NCBI GenBank assembly: GCA_030760725.1
Contig: JASWHV010000007.1
Span: 25,704,824-25,768,823, forward strand
Origin: Neostapfia colusana
Lineage: Eukaryota > Streptophyta > Magnoliopsida > Poales > Poaceae
Length of the DNA: 64,000 bases
Direction: 5' to 3'
A model generated the notes under the pieces. It had not been told where the DNA came from. It saw only the letters and a program-made list of their open reading frames with translations, and did no database searches. This document shows positions 45,735-54,672 of the stretch, in pieces (the stretch's first letter is position 1; each line of letters begins with the position of its first letter). Position numbers and translations under genes: made by a program.

Positions 45735-46345
45735 GGTGATGAGCTCCGGAAGCTCCACGTTTCCTCCGGGGCCTGGTCTCTTCCTTTCCGCAGAGACGAG
45801 CTCCGGTTGTGCCGCGTGTCAAGCGAGCGAGACCCCCTTCTCTTTCGGAGGTGAGCTCCGCGTGCGCCACGTATCCTGGCGGTCGGGACCTCCTCTCTTA
45901 TTCGGAGATGGCTTCGCGCACGCCATTTGTCAGTGCCGGACCTTTCCTCTCTCCGGAGGTAGCTCCGGCGCCAGACTTCCTTTCTTCTCAGAGACGATCT
46001 CCGAGGTTAACACGTGTCCAACAGTGACGGACCTCCCAGAGATAAGCTCTGGTGGCGACACGTGTCCGATAGAACCGGACCTCTCGGAGGTGAGCTCCAA
46101 GATCGACACGTATCCCGTGCGACTGGTCCTCTGATTTCCATGGTAACTAGCTCCGAAGGTGACATGTGTCCTGCGGAAATGCCTTTGCTTCTTCCGCAGA
46201 GGCAAGCTCCGGGGCAACACGTGTCCCACAGGGTCGGACCTCTCCCCATTTGCGGAGATGAGCCCCGAGCCTGCCACGTAGCCAGTTTAACGGCGTACCT
46301 CTCCCCACTTCGCAGGGATGAGCTCTGAACATGCCACGTGGCTAG
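45735..46345 (-). promoter_or_regulatory. Degenerate tandem array with G-box (CACGTG) motifs
   Basis: About ten loose copies of a roughly 50-70 bp unit (GGAGGTGAGCTCCG...CACGTGTCC...GGACCTCTC). Perfect CACGTG occurs at 46011, 46059, 46218 and 46335, and CACGTA at 45868, 46107 and 46275. The array lies 200-800 bp upstream of the minus-strand TATA box, the position of a U3 enhancer. Confidence 0.65.
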
Positions 46346-46504
46346 CGGGCCGCGGCAAGTTGTCTTCGGCGCTCTCGCTGAACTGGATTCGGCTCTTATT
46401 GGCTATCTTTTGATAATTTTCTCTGTTCCTATTTCTTTCAAAATGTTCTCTCTTCATGAAACATGAATATATGCAGAAACCAAAAATGAGTGTGTTACAT
46501 CATC

Positions 46505-47422
46505 ATTGGAGTCCCACTCCTTCCCTAGATGCGCTTGGCCATATTGCTTCTTCTTCTTGAACATTTTTTTTTGGTTGAGGCTTGTTGTCTTTTGTCTTCT
46601 TCTTGTTTTCATCATATGGACAATCCAGTATGAAGTGATCGTATTCTCCGCGGTTATAGCATGCCCGTCTCATCTTGGGTCTTTGTTTGTCCTTTTGTCT
46701 TCCTTCATTTGAGCTGCTACTCTTTCTTCTTCTCATCATTTTCTTGAACTTCTTCATGAACAAGATCATGTCTTCTTCATTGATATCACTACTTTCATCA
46801 TCGTTGTCATCTTCTCCATAAGCTTCTCGACCTTCCATTGATACGGGTTTACAGGTTGACTTCGAAGCAACTCCTTTCTTCTTTGCCGAGGTGAGATCAG
46901 CAATTTCCTTGACATGCTTGGCTTTCTTCTCCATCATTTAAATGTTGATGATCTTGCCAGAAGTTCGTCTGGGGTCATTTTCCGGTACCCGGGGCTTTCT
47001 CTGATCATAGAGCAAAGAGTCACGTTGCGAGGCATGAATGCTCTGAGAATCAATTTCACGACCTCATGATCATTCCACTTCTTGCTGCCATAAGCCCGGA
47101 CTTTGTTGATAAGATTCTTCAGTCGATTGTACATATCTTGTGGTGATTCATATTCTTCTATCGTGAATCTTCCCAATTCACCTTCAATCATTTCTATCTT
47201 GCCTTCGCATACGTGACGATCACCTTCATGTGCAATTTGTAGTGTGTCCCATATCTCCTTGGCAATTTCGAGTCCGTCCACCTTGGTGAACTCGTCTCGG
47301 CTCAGTGATGATGTGATCACAGCTGCTGCTTGAGCATTCCGATGAATGGCTTGTTCTTGGCTTGGGGTCAGCTTTTCATCATCATCCGGGATATCTATCC
47401 CTGTACACACTATATGCCACAA
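46505..47422 (-). pseudogene. Copia gag, central part with zinc knuckle
   Basis: On the minus strand 47422-46934 holds the UBN2-type gag domain (AKEIWDTLQIAHEGD, MYNRLKNLINKVRAYG, VVKLILRAF). A frameshift and stop near 46934 lead to 46937-46503 with a lysine-rich stretch, an acidic segment and the zinc knuckle CYNRGEYDHFILDC, in which the second cysteine is replaced by arginine. A further frameshift in an A-rich run precedes the KEWDSND sequence where solo LTR-1 inserted. Confidence 0.87.
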
Positions 47423-47429
47423 ACTTGGG

Positions 47430-47798
47430 TTAAGAGATATAAAGGTGCATTTTCATGTTTTGTCTCCACATTGAATAGTCATTGCCATCAAAGTAACGTG
47501 CTTTCCCTAGGGGAATTGATAAGTAATGATTATTGTTAGAATTCAAACGCTCATAATCAAAAGGATATCGGGAGTAGTCTGTGTGACTACCCCCTTTCTT
47601 CTTCTTTTCATCATTGGTGTTCTTCTTCCCTTTTGGGGAGATTGCCTTCTTCCGTAGAAGATCCTTGAGTTGGAGCACCTCCTCATCATCGTCCTCACTG
47701 TCCTGAATGACGTCGAGTAGCTTCTTTAGCTTTTGAGTCCTTTCGTCATTACTCTTTTCATCGTCGATCTTCTTGTGTACATCCTTGACGTCCGACAT
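47430..47798 (-). pseudogene. Copia gag N-terminus
   Basis: Minus-strand frame from a plausible ATG at 47798 (MSDVKDVHKKIDDEKSND). The frame is open further upstream into the LTR, but that part is LTR sequence. It is charged, with DSEDDDEE and a lysine run, then YFDGNDYSMWRQNMKMHL, typical of the start of copia gag. An extra base near 47435 breaks the frame before WHIVCTGIDIP. Confidence 0.85.
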
Positions 47799-47833
47799 CG
47801 TCTCTTCGAGCGGTGAGTCTCTTTTGGAGAGTT

Positions 47834-47849
47834 TGGCTCTGATGTCAAT
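47834..47849 (-). other. Copia primer-binding site (degenerate)
   Basis: Minus-strand ATTGACATCAGAGCC directly after the 5' LTR. It keeps ATCAGAGC of the usual initiator Met complement; the first bases differ. Confidence 0.45.
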
Positions 47850-49171
47850 TGAATGTAGCATAGGGGGGGGGGTGAATAGGCTTTTCGACGCTTTGTTGAA
47901 ACCTGAAACACTTAGTAGGTTTATCAAATACGGGGAAATCGGACTAGTCCGGTAGAGTGCGGACTAGTCCGTTTTCTAAACAGAGAAAAATCGGACAAGT
48001 CCGGTGCTGTGCGGACTAGTACGGTATACATGGACTAGAAAGATCAAGATTGATCAATGTTCACTTCTAGTACTCTATGCAGCGGAAATTAATTGATAAC
48101 TTAGATGTATTGCAACAGTGATACAATGAATGACAAGAATCAACTTTGATTTTAATGTTTGAACGTGAATTTCAAAGGATTGATTAAACACTAGAATGTG
48201 ATGAACAATTAATGAACAAGAGTAGGAGACAAGTGTTTATCCCGAGGTTCGATTCCACGAAGGAAATCTACGTCCCCGTTGAGGAGTCCACTAAGGACCG
48301 GGTCTTCTCCAACCCTACCCTCGTTGAATCGCCACAAAGGCCGATTCTCTTCCACTAATCACAAAGGGGAATAAATCGTTCAAGGGGCCCTCTCACAAGT
48401 TGAGGGCTCCCCAAGGGTTACAATGAATGAACACAACCAAACACACTCAACAGATGAATAATTAACAAACAAGAGTGTGCGAGAGATCAAACCCAAGAGC
48501 TCAAGATGTGTAGAACAAGTCTCTCCTTTGATCAATTGCTAATCCCCAAAGAATTGATCCTTTTTGGGTTAGAATGTGTGGAGAGATGTGAATTTTGGGC
48601 TCTTGGGAGGTGTGACGGCGCAGGGGGTTGAAGAGTTATGTTGGTATGGCCGTACACCTCTTTTTATAGTAGGGTTTCTAATTGTTACGTTAGGGTTTGC
48701 GATGTCCGGACTAGTCCGTGGTTGACTCCGGACTAGTCCGGTGTGTAGAAAACCCTAAGTGTTGTGATATATCGGACTAGTACGTAGTAGTGCAGACTAG
48801 TCCGTTTTCTATCCAGAGACAAAATCGGACTTGTCCGACTGATATCCGACTAGTCCGTTTTCTGGTTAGAAAAAAAATCAGACTAGTCCGGTTGATATCG
48901 GACTAGTCCGCACATGCTGAAATTGTGCAGTTAGTTTGATTTTTTCCACTTGAGCTCTTGGGGTGTGTTTCTCCAACACACTCTATACTAAGTATTTTAA
49001 TATTTTTAGCTCCTGAGCTCTTATCAATTTGGATCCTCCTTCTCCTTTCTTTTCGCGCTTTCTTCCTGATTTCTTTTAAGAACCTGTGCTCATCTCAACA
49101 ATTTTGTTAGGGTCTCATTTGTTTGTCATAAATCAACCAAAACCCACAAAGGATGTCTAGATGCACTTTCA
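47850..49171 (-). repeat. Copia 5' LTR (1322 bp)
   Basis: On the minus strand it starts TGAAAGTGCATCTAGAC at 49171 and ends GCTACATTCA at 47850. A TATA box (CTATAAAAA) lies near 48661-48668 on the minus strand. CGGACTAGTCCG palindromes cluster just upstream of it (48705-48915) and again near the other end (47938-48035). Confidence 0.92.
48661..48668 (-). promoter_or_regulatory. TATA box of the copia 5' LTR
   Basis: Minus-strand TATAAAAA, about 505 bp from the LTR start, with palindrome copies directly upstream. The copy in the 3' LTR is mutated (CTATGAAAA). Confidence 0.6.
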
Positions 49172-49716
49172 ATATGTTGTCGCACAGCGTATTGTCATCG
49201 TCAATACTTATGGTTCCAATGTCGTCCAATGGGTCTTTTGGTCGAGCATCTACCTCAGCTCTCAGATCGCGGATATAACGTTGTAAGTTCTTTATGTACT
49301 GCTGAGTTGCAAGAACAGGTGGTGGATCAACCCACATTGTCCATCCACAATTCTCGTCGTCGTAGTACCACTACAAAAGTAAAGAGTATAAGAATAAAAA
49401 TGAAAGTATTTTCAACAATGATACATAGTACACATACTCACCAAACCACGAGGGCAGCGAAAAAAAGACAACCACTACCCTCACCTCCATCCTTCATCTG
49501 TACAACACAATTTAAGCCATGGTTGCACTTAGACCACTCCTCTTTACTACTGTCAAAGGGTCGTAAAGGACTAAATGGTCCAAAATCACTATTGGTTTCA
49601 ATTGGAAACTCATCCAGTGGTTCTTCGAACCAATCTGGTCCGCCGATTGCAGTGTGTATTTGCTATGCAGGCACTACTGGTCGCGCTCCACACCTACCAC
49701 GCCCTCTACTTGCCAT
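49172..49716 (-). pseudogene. GRF-type zinc-finger protein (partial)
   Basis: Minus-strand gene from a plausible ATG at 49716 (MASRGRGRCGARP). Exon 1 (about 49442-49716) has one in-frame stop and encodes KCNHGLNCVVQMKDGGEGSG plus CLFF. An intron follows with a GTGAGT-like donor and a TTTTGTAG acceptor; the exact donor is unclear because the canonical one disturbs the frame. Exon 2 (49370 down) encodes YYDDENCGWTMWVDPPP and a helical tail (YIKNLQRYIRDLRAEV). This CxHGxxC...FF...ENCG-WVDP pattern is that of plant GRF-type zinc fingers, though the middle cysteine (usually FxCP) is lost. It is cut by the copia LTR. GRF fingers bind nucleic acid; the role of this protein is unknown. Confidence 0.65.
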
Positions 49717-49759
49717 TTTGTTTATTTGAACCTTCGTGCATGAAGTTAGTAGAGGAAGC

Positions 49760-50860
49760 CTCTATATTATACGCCCTCTACGTTGTCAGACGATATGTGC
49801 AAGGCTCTGTGGTCTATTTCTTCATCCTATCAAATCGAAAGGTAGGCATTTAACTTCCTGCCATGGAATCAATGCCTGAGCACTTGACATTGTCAGACAA
49901 TGTGGACAAGGCATTGTGGTCTATTTATTCGTCCTGTCAAATCGAAAGGTAGGCATTCAGCTTCCTGCCATGGAATCAATGCCTGAGCACTGCACGTCGT
50001 CAGACGATGTGGAAAAGGCACTGTGGTCTATTTCTTCGCCCTGTCAAATAGAAAGGTAGGCATTCAGCTTACTGCCATGGAATCAATGCCTGAGCACTGC
50101 ATGTTGGCAGACAATGTGGACAAGGCATTGTGGTCTATGTTTTCGTCCTGTCACATGGATACGGTAGGCCCTGCACGTTTCTCCATTGGAATCAATGCCT
50201 GAGCACTGCACATTGGCAGATGATGTTGACAAGGCATTGTGTTCTATGTTTTCGTCCTGTCACATCAATGCCGTAGGCCTGCACGTTTTTGCCATGGAGT
50301 TAATGCCTGAGCACTACACGTTGTCAGACAATGTGGACAAGGCACCATGGTCTATTTCTTTGTCCCGTCAAATCGAAAGGTAGGCATTCAGCTTCCTGCC
50401 ATGGAATCAATGCCTGAGAACTGCACTTGTCAGACGATGTGGACAAGGCACTGTGGTCTATTTCTTTGTCCTGTCAAATCGAAAGATAGGCATTCAGCTT
50501 CTTGCCATGAAATCAATGTCTGAGCACTGCACATCGTCAGACGATGTCGACAAGGCATTGTGGTCTATGTTTTTGTCCTGTCACATCGATACGGTAGGCC
50601 TGCACATTTCTATCATGGAATCAATGCCTGAGCACTGCACGTTGGCAGACAATGTTGACAAGCCATTGTAGTCTATGTTTTCATCCTGTTACATTGATAC
50701 GGTAGGCCTGCACGTTTTTGCCATGGAGTCAATGTCTGAGCATTGCATGTTGGAAGACGATGTCGACAAGTCATTATGGTCTATGTTTGCGTCCTGTCAC
50801 ATCGACACGGTAGGCCTGCACGTTTTTGCCATGAAATCAATGCTTGAGCTACTTTCTTAG
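49760..50860 (+). repeat. Minisatellite, about ten units of 107-108 bp
   Basis: The anchor CCATGGAATCAATGCCTGAG recurs at 49861, 49968, 50075, 50183, 50292, 50399, 50505, 50613, 50721 and 50829, a spacing of 106-109 bp. Two unit types occur: one with GTCAAATCGAAAGGTAGGCATTC and one with GTCACATCGATACGGTAGGCC. Some units read open as 36-residue repeats on the plus strand, but indels break the frame and I do not regard it as coding. Confidence 0.93.
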
Positions 50861-51014
50861 ACGCTTTCAACTAGCTACTTTATGTGGAGAGCAAAAGAGA
50901 GAGTAACATAATATAAAATGACTTATGTTACGATACAATCGTTGGTATGAAACAATACAAAAGTCTACATAAATAACAAGTCATGATCGTACAGTCACGT
51001 AAAACATAAAGTAA

Positions 51015-53806
51015 CTAATGCCTTCCACACTTAGGGACAGGAGCCCTGACAGTGTCAGGCTTTGCCGCCCGACGTGCGGCTCTCATGTAGTCCGTGGAGT
51101 ACATAAGTGGTGACGGAGGCACAACGTGTCGAGTAGGCCGAGGTGGAGGTACGGGTGTCATGTCAATCTGCTGTGTTGGCTGCATGGATGCTTGTGCTCC
51201 GCGTAGCTGTGACGAAGGGAGTATATCCTGTTGCCCTCGTCCACAAGGAAGTCGTCAAAGTCGAAGGCTGGTGAAGGCAACCTACGGTCGCTATATCCCG
51301 GTTGCACTAGAAAAGACTCCAAAGAGTTGTCATAATCGCCTGGTAGGACATTATTATTTTACAATATAATGTAAATTTTGAAAAAATGTACTTCATGCAA
51401 TATCATACCTTCGACTAACGGAGCCATAGAAGGACCTGCACCTCCTGACGTGCCCCAAGTAGGCGGATGGGGCCACAAAGTTGGCCGTGTCGACGAGCAT
51501 CCAACTCATGCACGTGAAGGCCCGGGCTCAGCGGGACCGTGAGGGGACACACCTGATAGAAAATTAATTATGAAAAAAAGTTTAATATATTCTATCCCAT
51601 TTATGACAAAGAGTTTAATAAATTTAGTCCCATTCGTTACCTGCAGCTGTGGTTGAACCAAGCGGTGTTGTCGTTGTTTGGGCAGTGTAGTTGGAGTGTT
51701 GAACGAAGGTGTCACTCCACAGGACTGCGTACATGACGCCAACTTTAAAGCGTCCATGGCGTTGTCATAGATCCTCTTAAGAGTGGCCGAGAGCTATGCC
51801 GTGGTAAGTTGAATGCCGCTACGCACGCGTTGTAGAGTCGTACCAGAGTCCACGACAATTTGGCGTAACTTGTCACCCTTTTGAATTGCAAGCCAATTTT
51901 TTATGACTTAGTTAAAAAATACAGGATGTAATGCATCAAATACAAATGAAATTAAAGTTAAACTTACCACCATTGAAGAGCTTTGGTCCCTATGTCTGGG
52001 ATAAGTGTCCTCTGACAATGGAATATGGTTTTGGCGATGTGAAGGGGTGTGTGTGACCCTGGTCTGTGTCCTAGGTACGTAGCATTGCAGGTACTCCTCG
52101 AACATGTCCTGTGAGAACAGTTGTGTCTCCTGTAAGATGGCCTCCGACGCCGTTGCCCACTGCTGTACCCTGTATTGCAAACGTTGGCCCAACACGACCC
52201 GTGAAGAGTGACCCTTGGGCCAGTACCTACAATAGCATATTACGTAAAATGAATTGTTCCATACATTTTAGATAAACGTCATGACAAAATACAATAGTAC
52301 GAGAATAACTTATGCGTGGACCAACGAAGGGAGAACACAATCCATGGGCACAGGGAACATCTGGTGCAAACCAAACTGCCACATTACATGGTGGGGTGAA
52401 TACTCCTTGACAAAGACGTCAAACACGATAGCTCTTCGTGTAAGCCAGTATTGAAAGTCCCTCATACACAACATGGATAACTTGTGAGGTGCATGCGTGC
52501 CAACCACGTCGTCAGTGTACAACATCCAACGCACGTCCTCGTCGGCCTGGATACAATCAAACTCCATGACGTACTCTGCATACGCCTTGTGAACCTGTTT
52601 ATTAGCCCATGTAGGCTGCACATAGGAGGTATCGAATCTAGTAAAGTGAATCATGCTTCGAGTAAATTGAATTGGTTGGAGTAAATTTAATGCTTACCCG
52701 TCGTCTGCACCACAACGTACCCATCGTAGGGCCGTTCTCCTCGGTAGCGCCATACAACAATGCCCCATAACTTCTATGGTCCATTACAGGTCGTCCAATC
52801 ATGAAGCGCTCGTAGGACCACAACTGTAGGAGAAGAGGATATCCAGTGAGAATAGCGTTCGGGTCCACCTTCGTGCAAGCATCACACAAGTCCGGTAGGT
52901 CACCGCGAGCACAGCGGACCCCCAAAATTTACTGAGGGACAGCTTCCGGTGTTGAATCCGCTATCTCCTGAGCAAAGCAGACGAGGTGCTTGGCCACAGA
53001 GTTCCCGTGGGAACTCGTGAACATCACCCAACCAAACAACCACAATAAGTATGCCTCTAGGTGTCTAGACACCGTCTCATCATCCACGTTAGGGTGAGTA
53101 TACTCGGCCTGCAACATATGTAACAAAAATATTGGTTATGGTTAGTATGAATATAAAAGTGCAAACATTATGTCCTCCGCAACCAAAACATACCTAAAAC
53201 TGAAGCAACCACTTCTTCTTTGGACCGTGGACCTGGTCGGAACGAAAAGAATATAAAGGTGGAGCGCCCGAGTGAAGAACTAACCGAGAAAACAGCCCAA
53301 AAGTTCCTCCTGCCAAGTCTTGGACACGTCCGGAGCACATACGGCAGCCCCCGCCAGCAGCAAGCCTAACAAGTAGGAGACGTCCTGCAGTGTAGGTGGA
53401 ATTTTTCCACAAGGTAAGTGAAAGGTGTCGGTCTCGGGCCTCCAACGATCCGCCAAATCTGCTAGGAGCGAGCGGTCGAAACAGAAGCGCCTCACTGGGT
53501 CACGTTCCTCCTTAAGAGACCTCGCCTCGACGAGCCTACACAGAGAAAGAAGGCCTGCCACATGTAATATATATCCATGAAATTGATATTAGTACAACGA
53601 TATTACATTAGTACGAAGCACAAAACATAATTTAGATTCAGCACTTACCTCGGCATCCAACGGTCGTCTAGGCGTAGAAGCTCCAAAGGGACTCTAGGAC
53701 ATAGGACTCCAATGTCCTGACCTCTAACAGCACTCAAGTATGACCGGTGACAAAGATCGACCTACAAGTCTAGGAGCTCTGGACAGTCCGTACTATCCTC
53801 AGCCAT
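51015..53806 (-). pseudogene. Plant mobile domain (PMD) protein gene, eight predicted exons
   Basis: Minus strand, ATG at 53806 and stop at 51015-51017. Exons predicted from GT/AG sites and frame: 53649-53806, 53194-53554, 52698-53108, about 52310-52660, 51968-52226, 51642 to about 51882, 51409-51552, 51015-51339. Exon 2 has the PMD hallmark DTFHLPCGKIPPTLQDVSYLLGL. Exon 3 has LEAYLLWLFGWVMF, LLLQLWSYERF and IGRPVM. Exon 4 has LCMRDFQYWLTRR and HHVMWQFGLHQ. The C-terminus has a Pro-rich tail ending RAPVPKCGRH. Stops occur in exons 1, 2 (at the splice) and 6, with frameshifts in exons 2, 3 and 8. PMD proteins (MAIN/MAIL1-like) exist as host proteins and inside transposons. Placement beside a MULE tail suggests the transposon type. 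Confidence 0.82.
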
Positions 53807-53974
53807 ACCTGCGCACAATTAATAGTCAAAACATTAATATGAAACAATACGAGGACGCAAGTTATTGTACAGAAATTACTTAATACATAGTACATAAAAA
53901 TTCAAATAATAAGTTCTTACAAATACAATTACACATTACAAATACAAGTTGCACTTCTAAAACACATAACTAGA
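53807..53974 (-). other. Short gap between the transposase stop and the PMD start
   Basis: About 170 bp, AT-rich, no coding signal. The closeness is notable for two intact transcription units. Confidence 0.5.
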
Positions 53975-54672
53975 TCAAACTAAACTATCATCCCATCCTA
54001 TTACATGTGCACGAGGCCGTCGGCCACCCTGCGGATTGCCCGAAGGCCCGGCTTCAGCTGCTCCAGCAACATTGTTCATATTACACCTCTTGTAGGTATG
54101 GTCGGTTCCGTTGCACTTGCTGCATCTGCGTTGGACTGTTTCTGCTTCCGAATCGTCCATATCGTTCCTGTATGATGATTCTTACGATGTCCTCGCTTCT
54201 GCTTCAACCTAAGATTGTCATGACCTCTCAAATAGTTTTCTCCCAGGTCCATTGTCAAGGTTCCAAAAATAGAAAAACTGTATATCTCAACATTCCATGT
54301 CGTCATGACAACCTCTTTAAAGAAATACTATGAGACATGACACCTCAGAGCAAAATTAGTAAGGGCGCATGCTGCAATGACATGTGAACACGGTCTATGT
54401 AATAGCTTCGGCTTCATGCATGAGCATGTGCAGCTGTCGTTACGGAGAATACACTTGCACCGTCCTGTCATGGTTCCCACCACGCCTACTTCTGTCCCTG
54501 CAAAGAATCTCAAATCTATTCTCCACAGTTCCCATTGGCCGTGCACGATGTGAAGCGGCCCTTTTAATATTCTCGTCCATATACCTGGACATGAGCATTG
54601 TGTAGACAATCCTTGCGTCAGCCATAGCATTAGCAGCTATTGCATATCGTTCATGGAAATACTTGCATGTCC
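53975..54672 (-). pseudogene. MULE (Mutator-like) transposase, C-terminal tail
   Basis: On the minus strand, starting at the junction with Gypsy-D: RYAIAANAMADARIVYTMLM and ENRFEILCRDRSRRGG, then after a frameshift the SWIM-type zinc finger CKCILRNDSCTCSC...HRPCSHVIAACAL (about 54520-54380). After more frame breaks it ends with a CCHC knuckle CSKCNGTDHTYKRC (about 54120) and a stop at 53975. The SWIM plus terminal CCHC order is typical of MuDR/MURA-like transposases. The DDE catalytic part would lie beyond Gypsy-D, outside the window. At least two frameshifts. Confidence 0.82.

Larger units (their letters stand above)
43368..46499 (-). mobile_element. Solo gypsy LTR-1 (3132 bp) in copia gag
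   Basis: Bounded by TGTGACGCCC and GTGTTACA, with an exact 5-bp duplication TCATC at 43363-43367 and 46500-46504. It has no internal region. Parts resemble the Gypsy-C LTR (the CTCTGCAGAGTTTGCACC...ACCCACAAG stretch near 44260-44290), so it belongs to a related family. Minus orientation follows from TGTAACACAC at 46499 and a minus-strand TATA box near 45535. Recombination between two LTRs would have removed the rest. ORFs inside are not credible genes. Confidence 0.93.
31344..49171 (-). mobile_element. SIRE/Maximus-like copia element with a third ORF
   Basis: A minus-strand Ty1/copia element. On the minus strand it reads 5' LTR (49171-47850), gag, protease, integrase, RT, RNase H, an extra 515-codon ORF, polypurine tract, 3' LTR (36073-31344). 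A solo gypsy LTR interrupts gag and an RTE LINE interrupts the 3' LTR; without them it is about 11.3 kb. The two LTRs are similar over their whole length, but the flanking 5-bp sequences (acaca and atatg) do not match, so no target duplication is visible. Gag and pol carry at least four frameshifts and several stops. Confidence 0.9.
49172..54672 (-). mobile_element. MULE region with PMD and GRF-like genes, both ends cut
   Basis: Three decayed genes on the minus strand in one direction: the C-terminal tail of a Mutator-like transposase, a PMD protein with introns, and a GRF-type zinc-finger protein, with a minisatellite between the last two. The left end is cut by the copia insertion and the right end by Gypsy-D. 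No terminal inverted repeats can be seen, so treating this as one mobile unit is inference. Confidence 0.6.

Noticed and set aside
45649..46134. 161-codon ORF and overlapping minus-strand ORFs in solo LTR-1
   Set aside because: They are by-products of a GC-rich degenerate tandem repeat; several frames are open on both strands and none has a domain.
31339..49176. Target-site duplication of the copia element
   Set aside because: The flanks read acaca on the left and atatg on the right. They do not match, so I claim none.
50186..50860. Plus-strand 36-residue repeat protein in the minisatellite
   Set aside because: Unit length varies between 106 and 109 bp so the frame breaks repeatedly, and no start or upstream exon is evident.
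49172..54672. MULE terminal inverted repeats or 9-bp duplications
   Set aside because: Both ends are cut by younger insertions. No long inverted repeats can be matched in the window.
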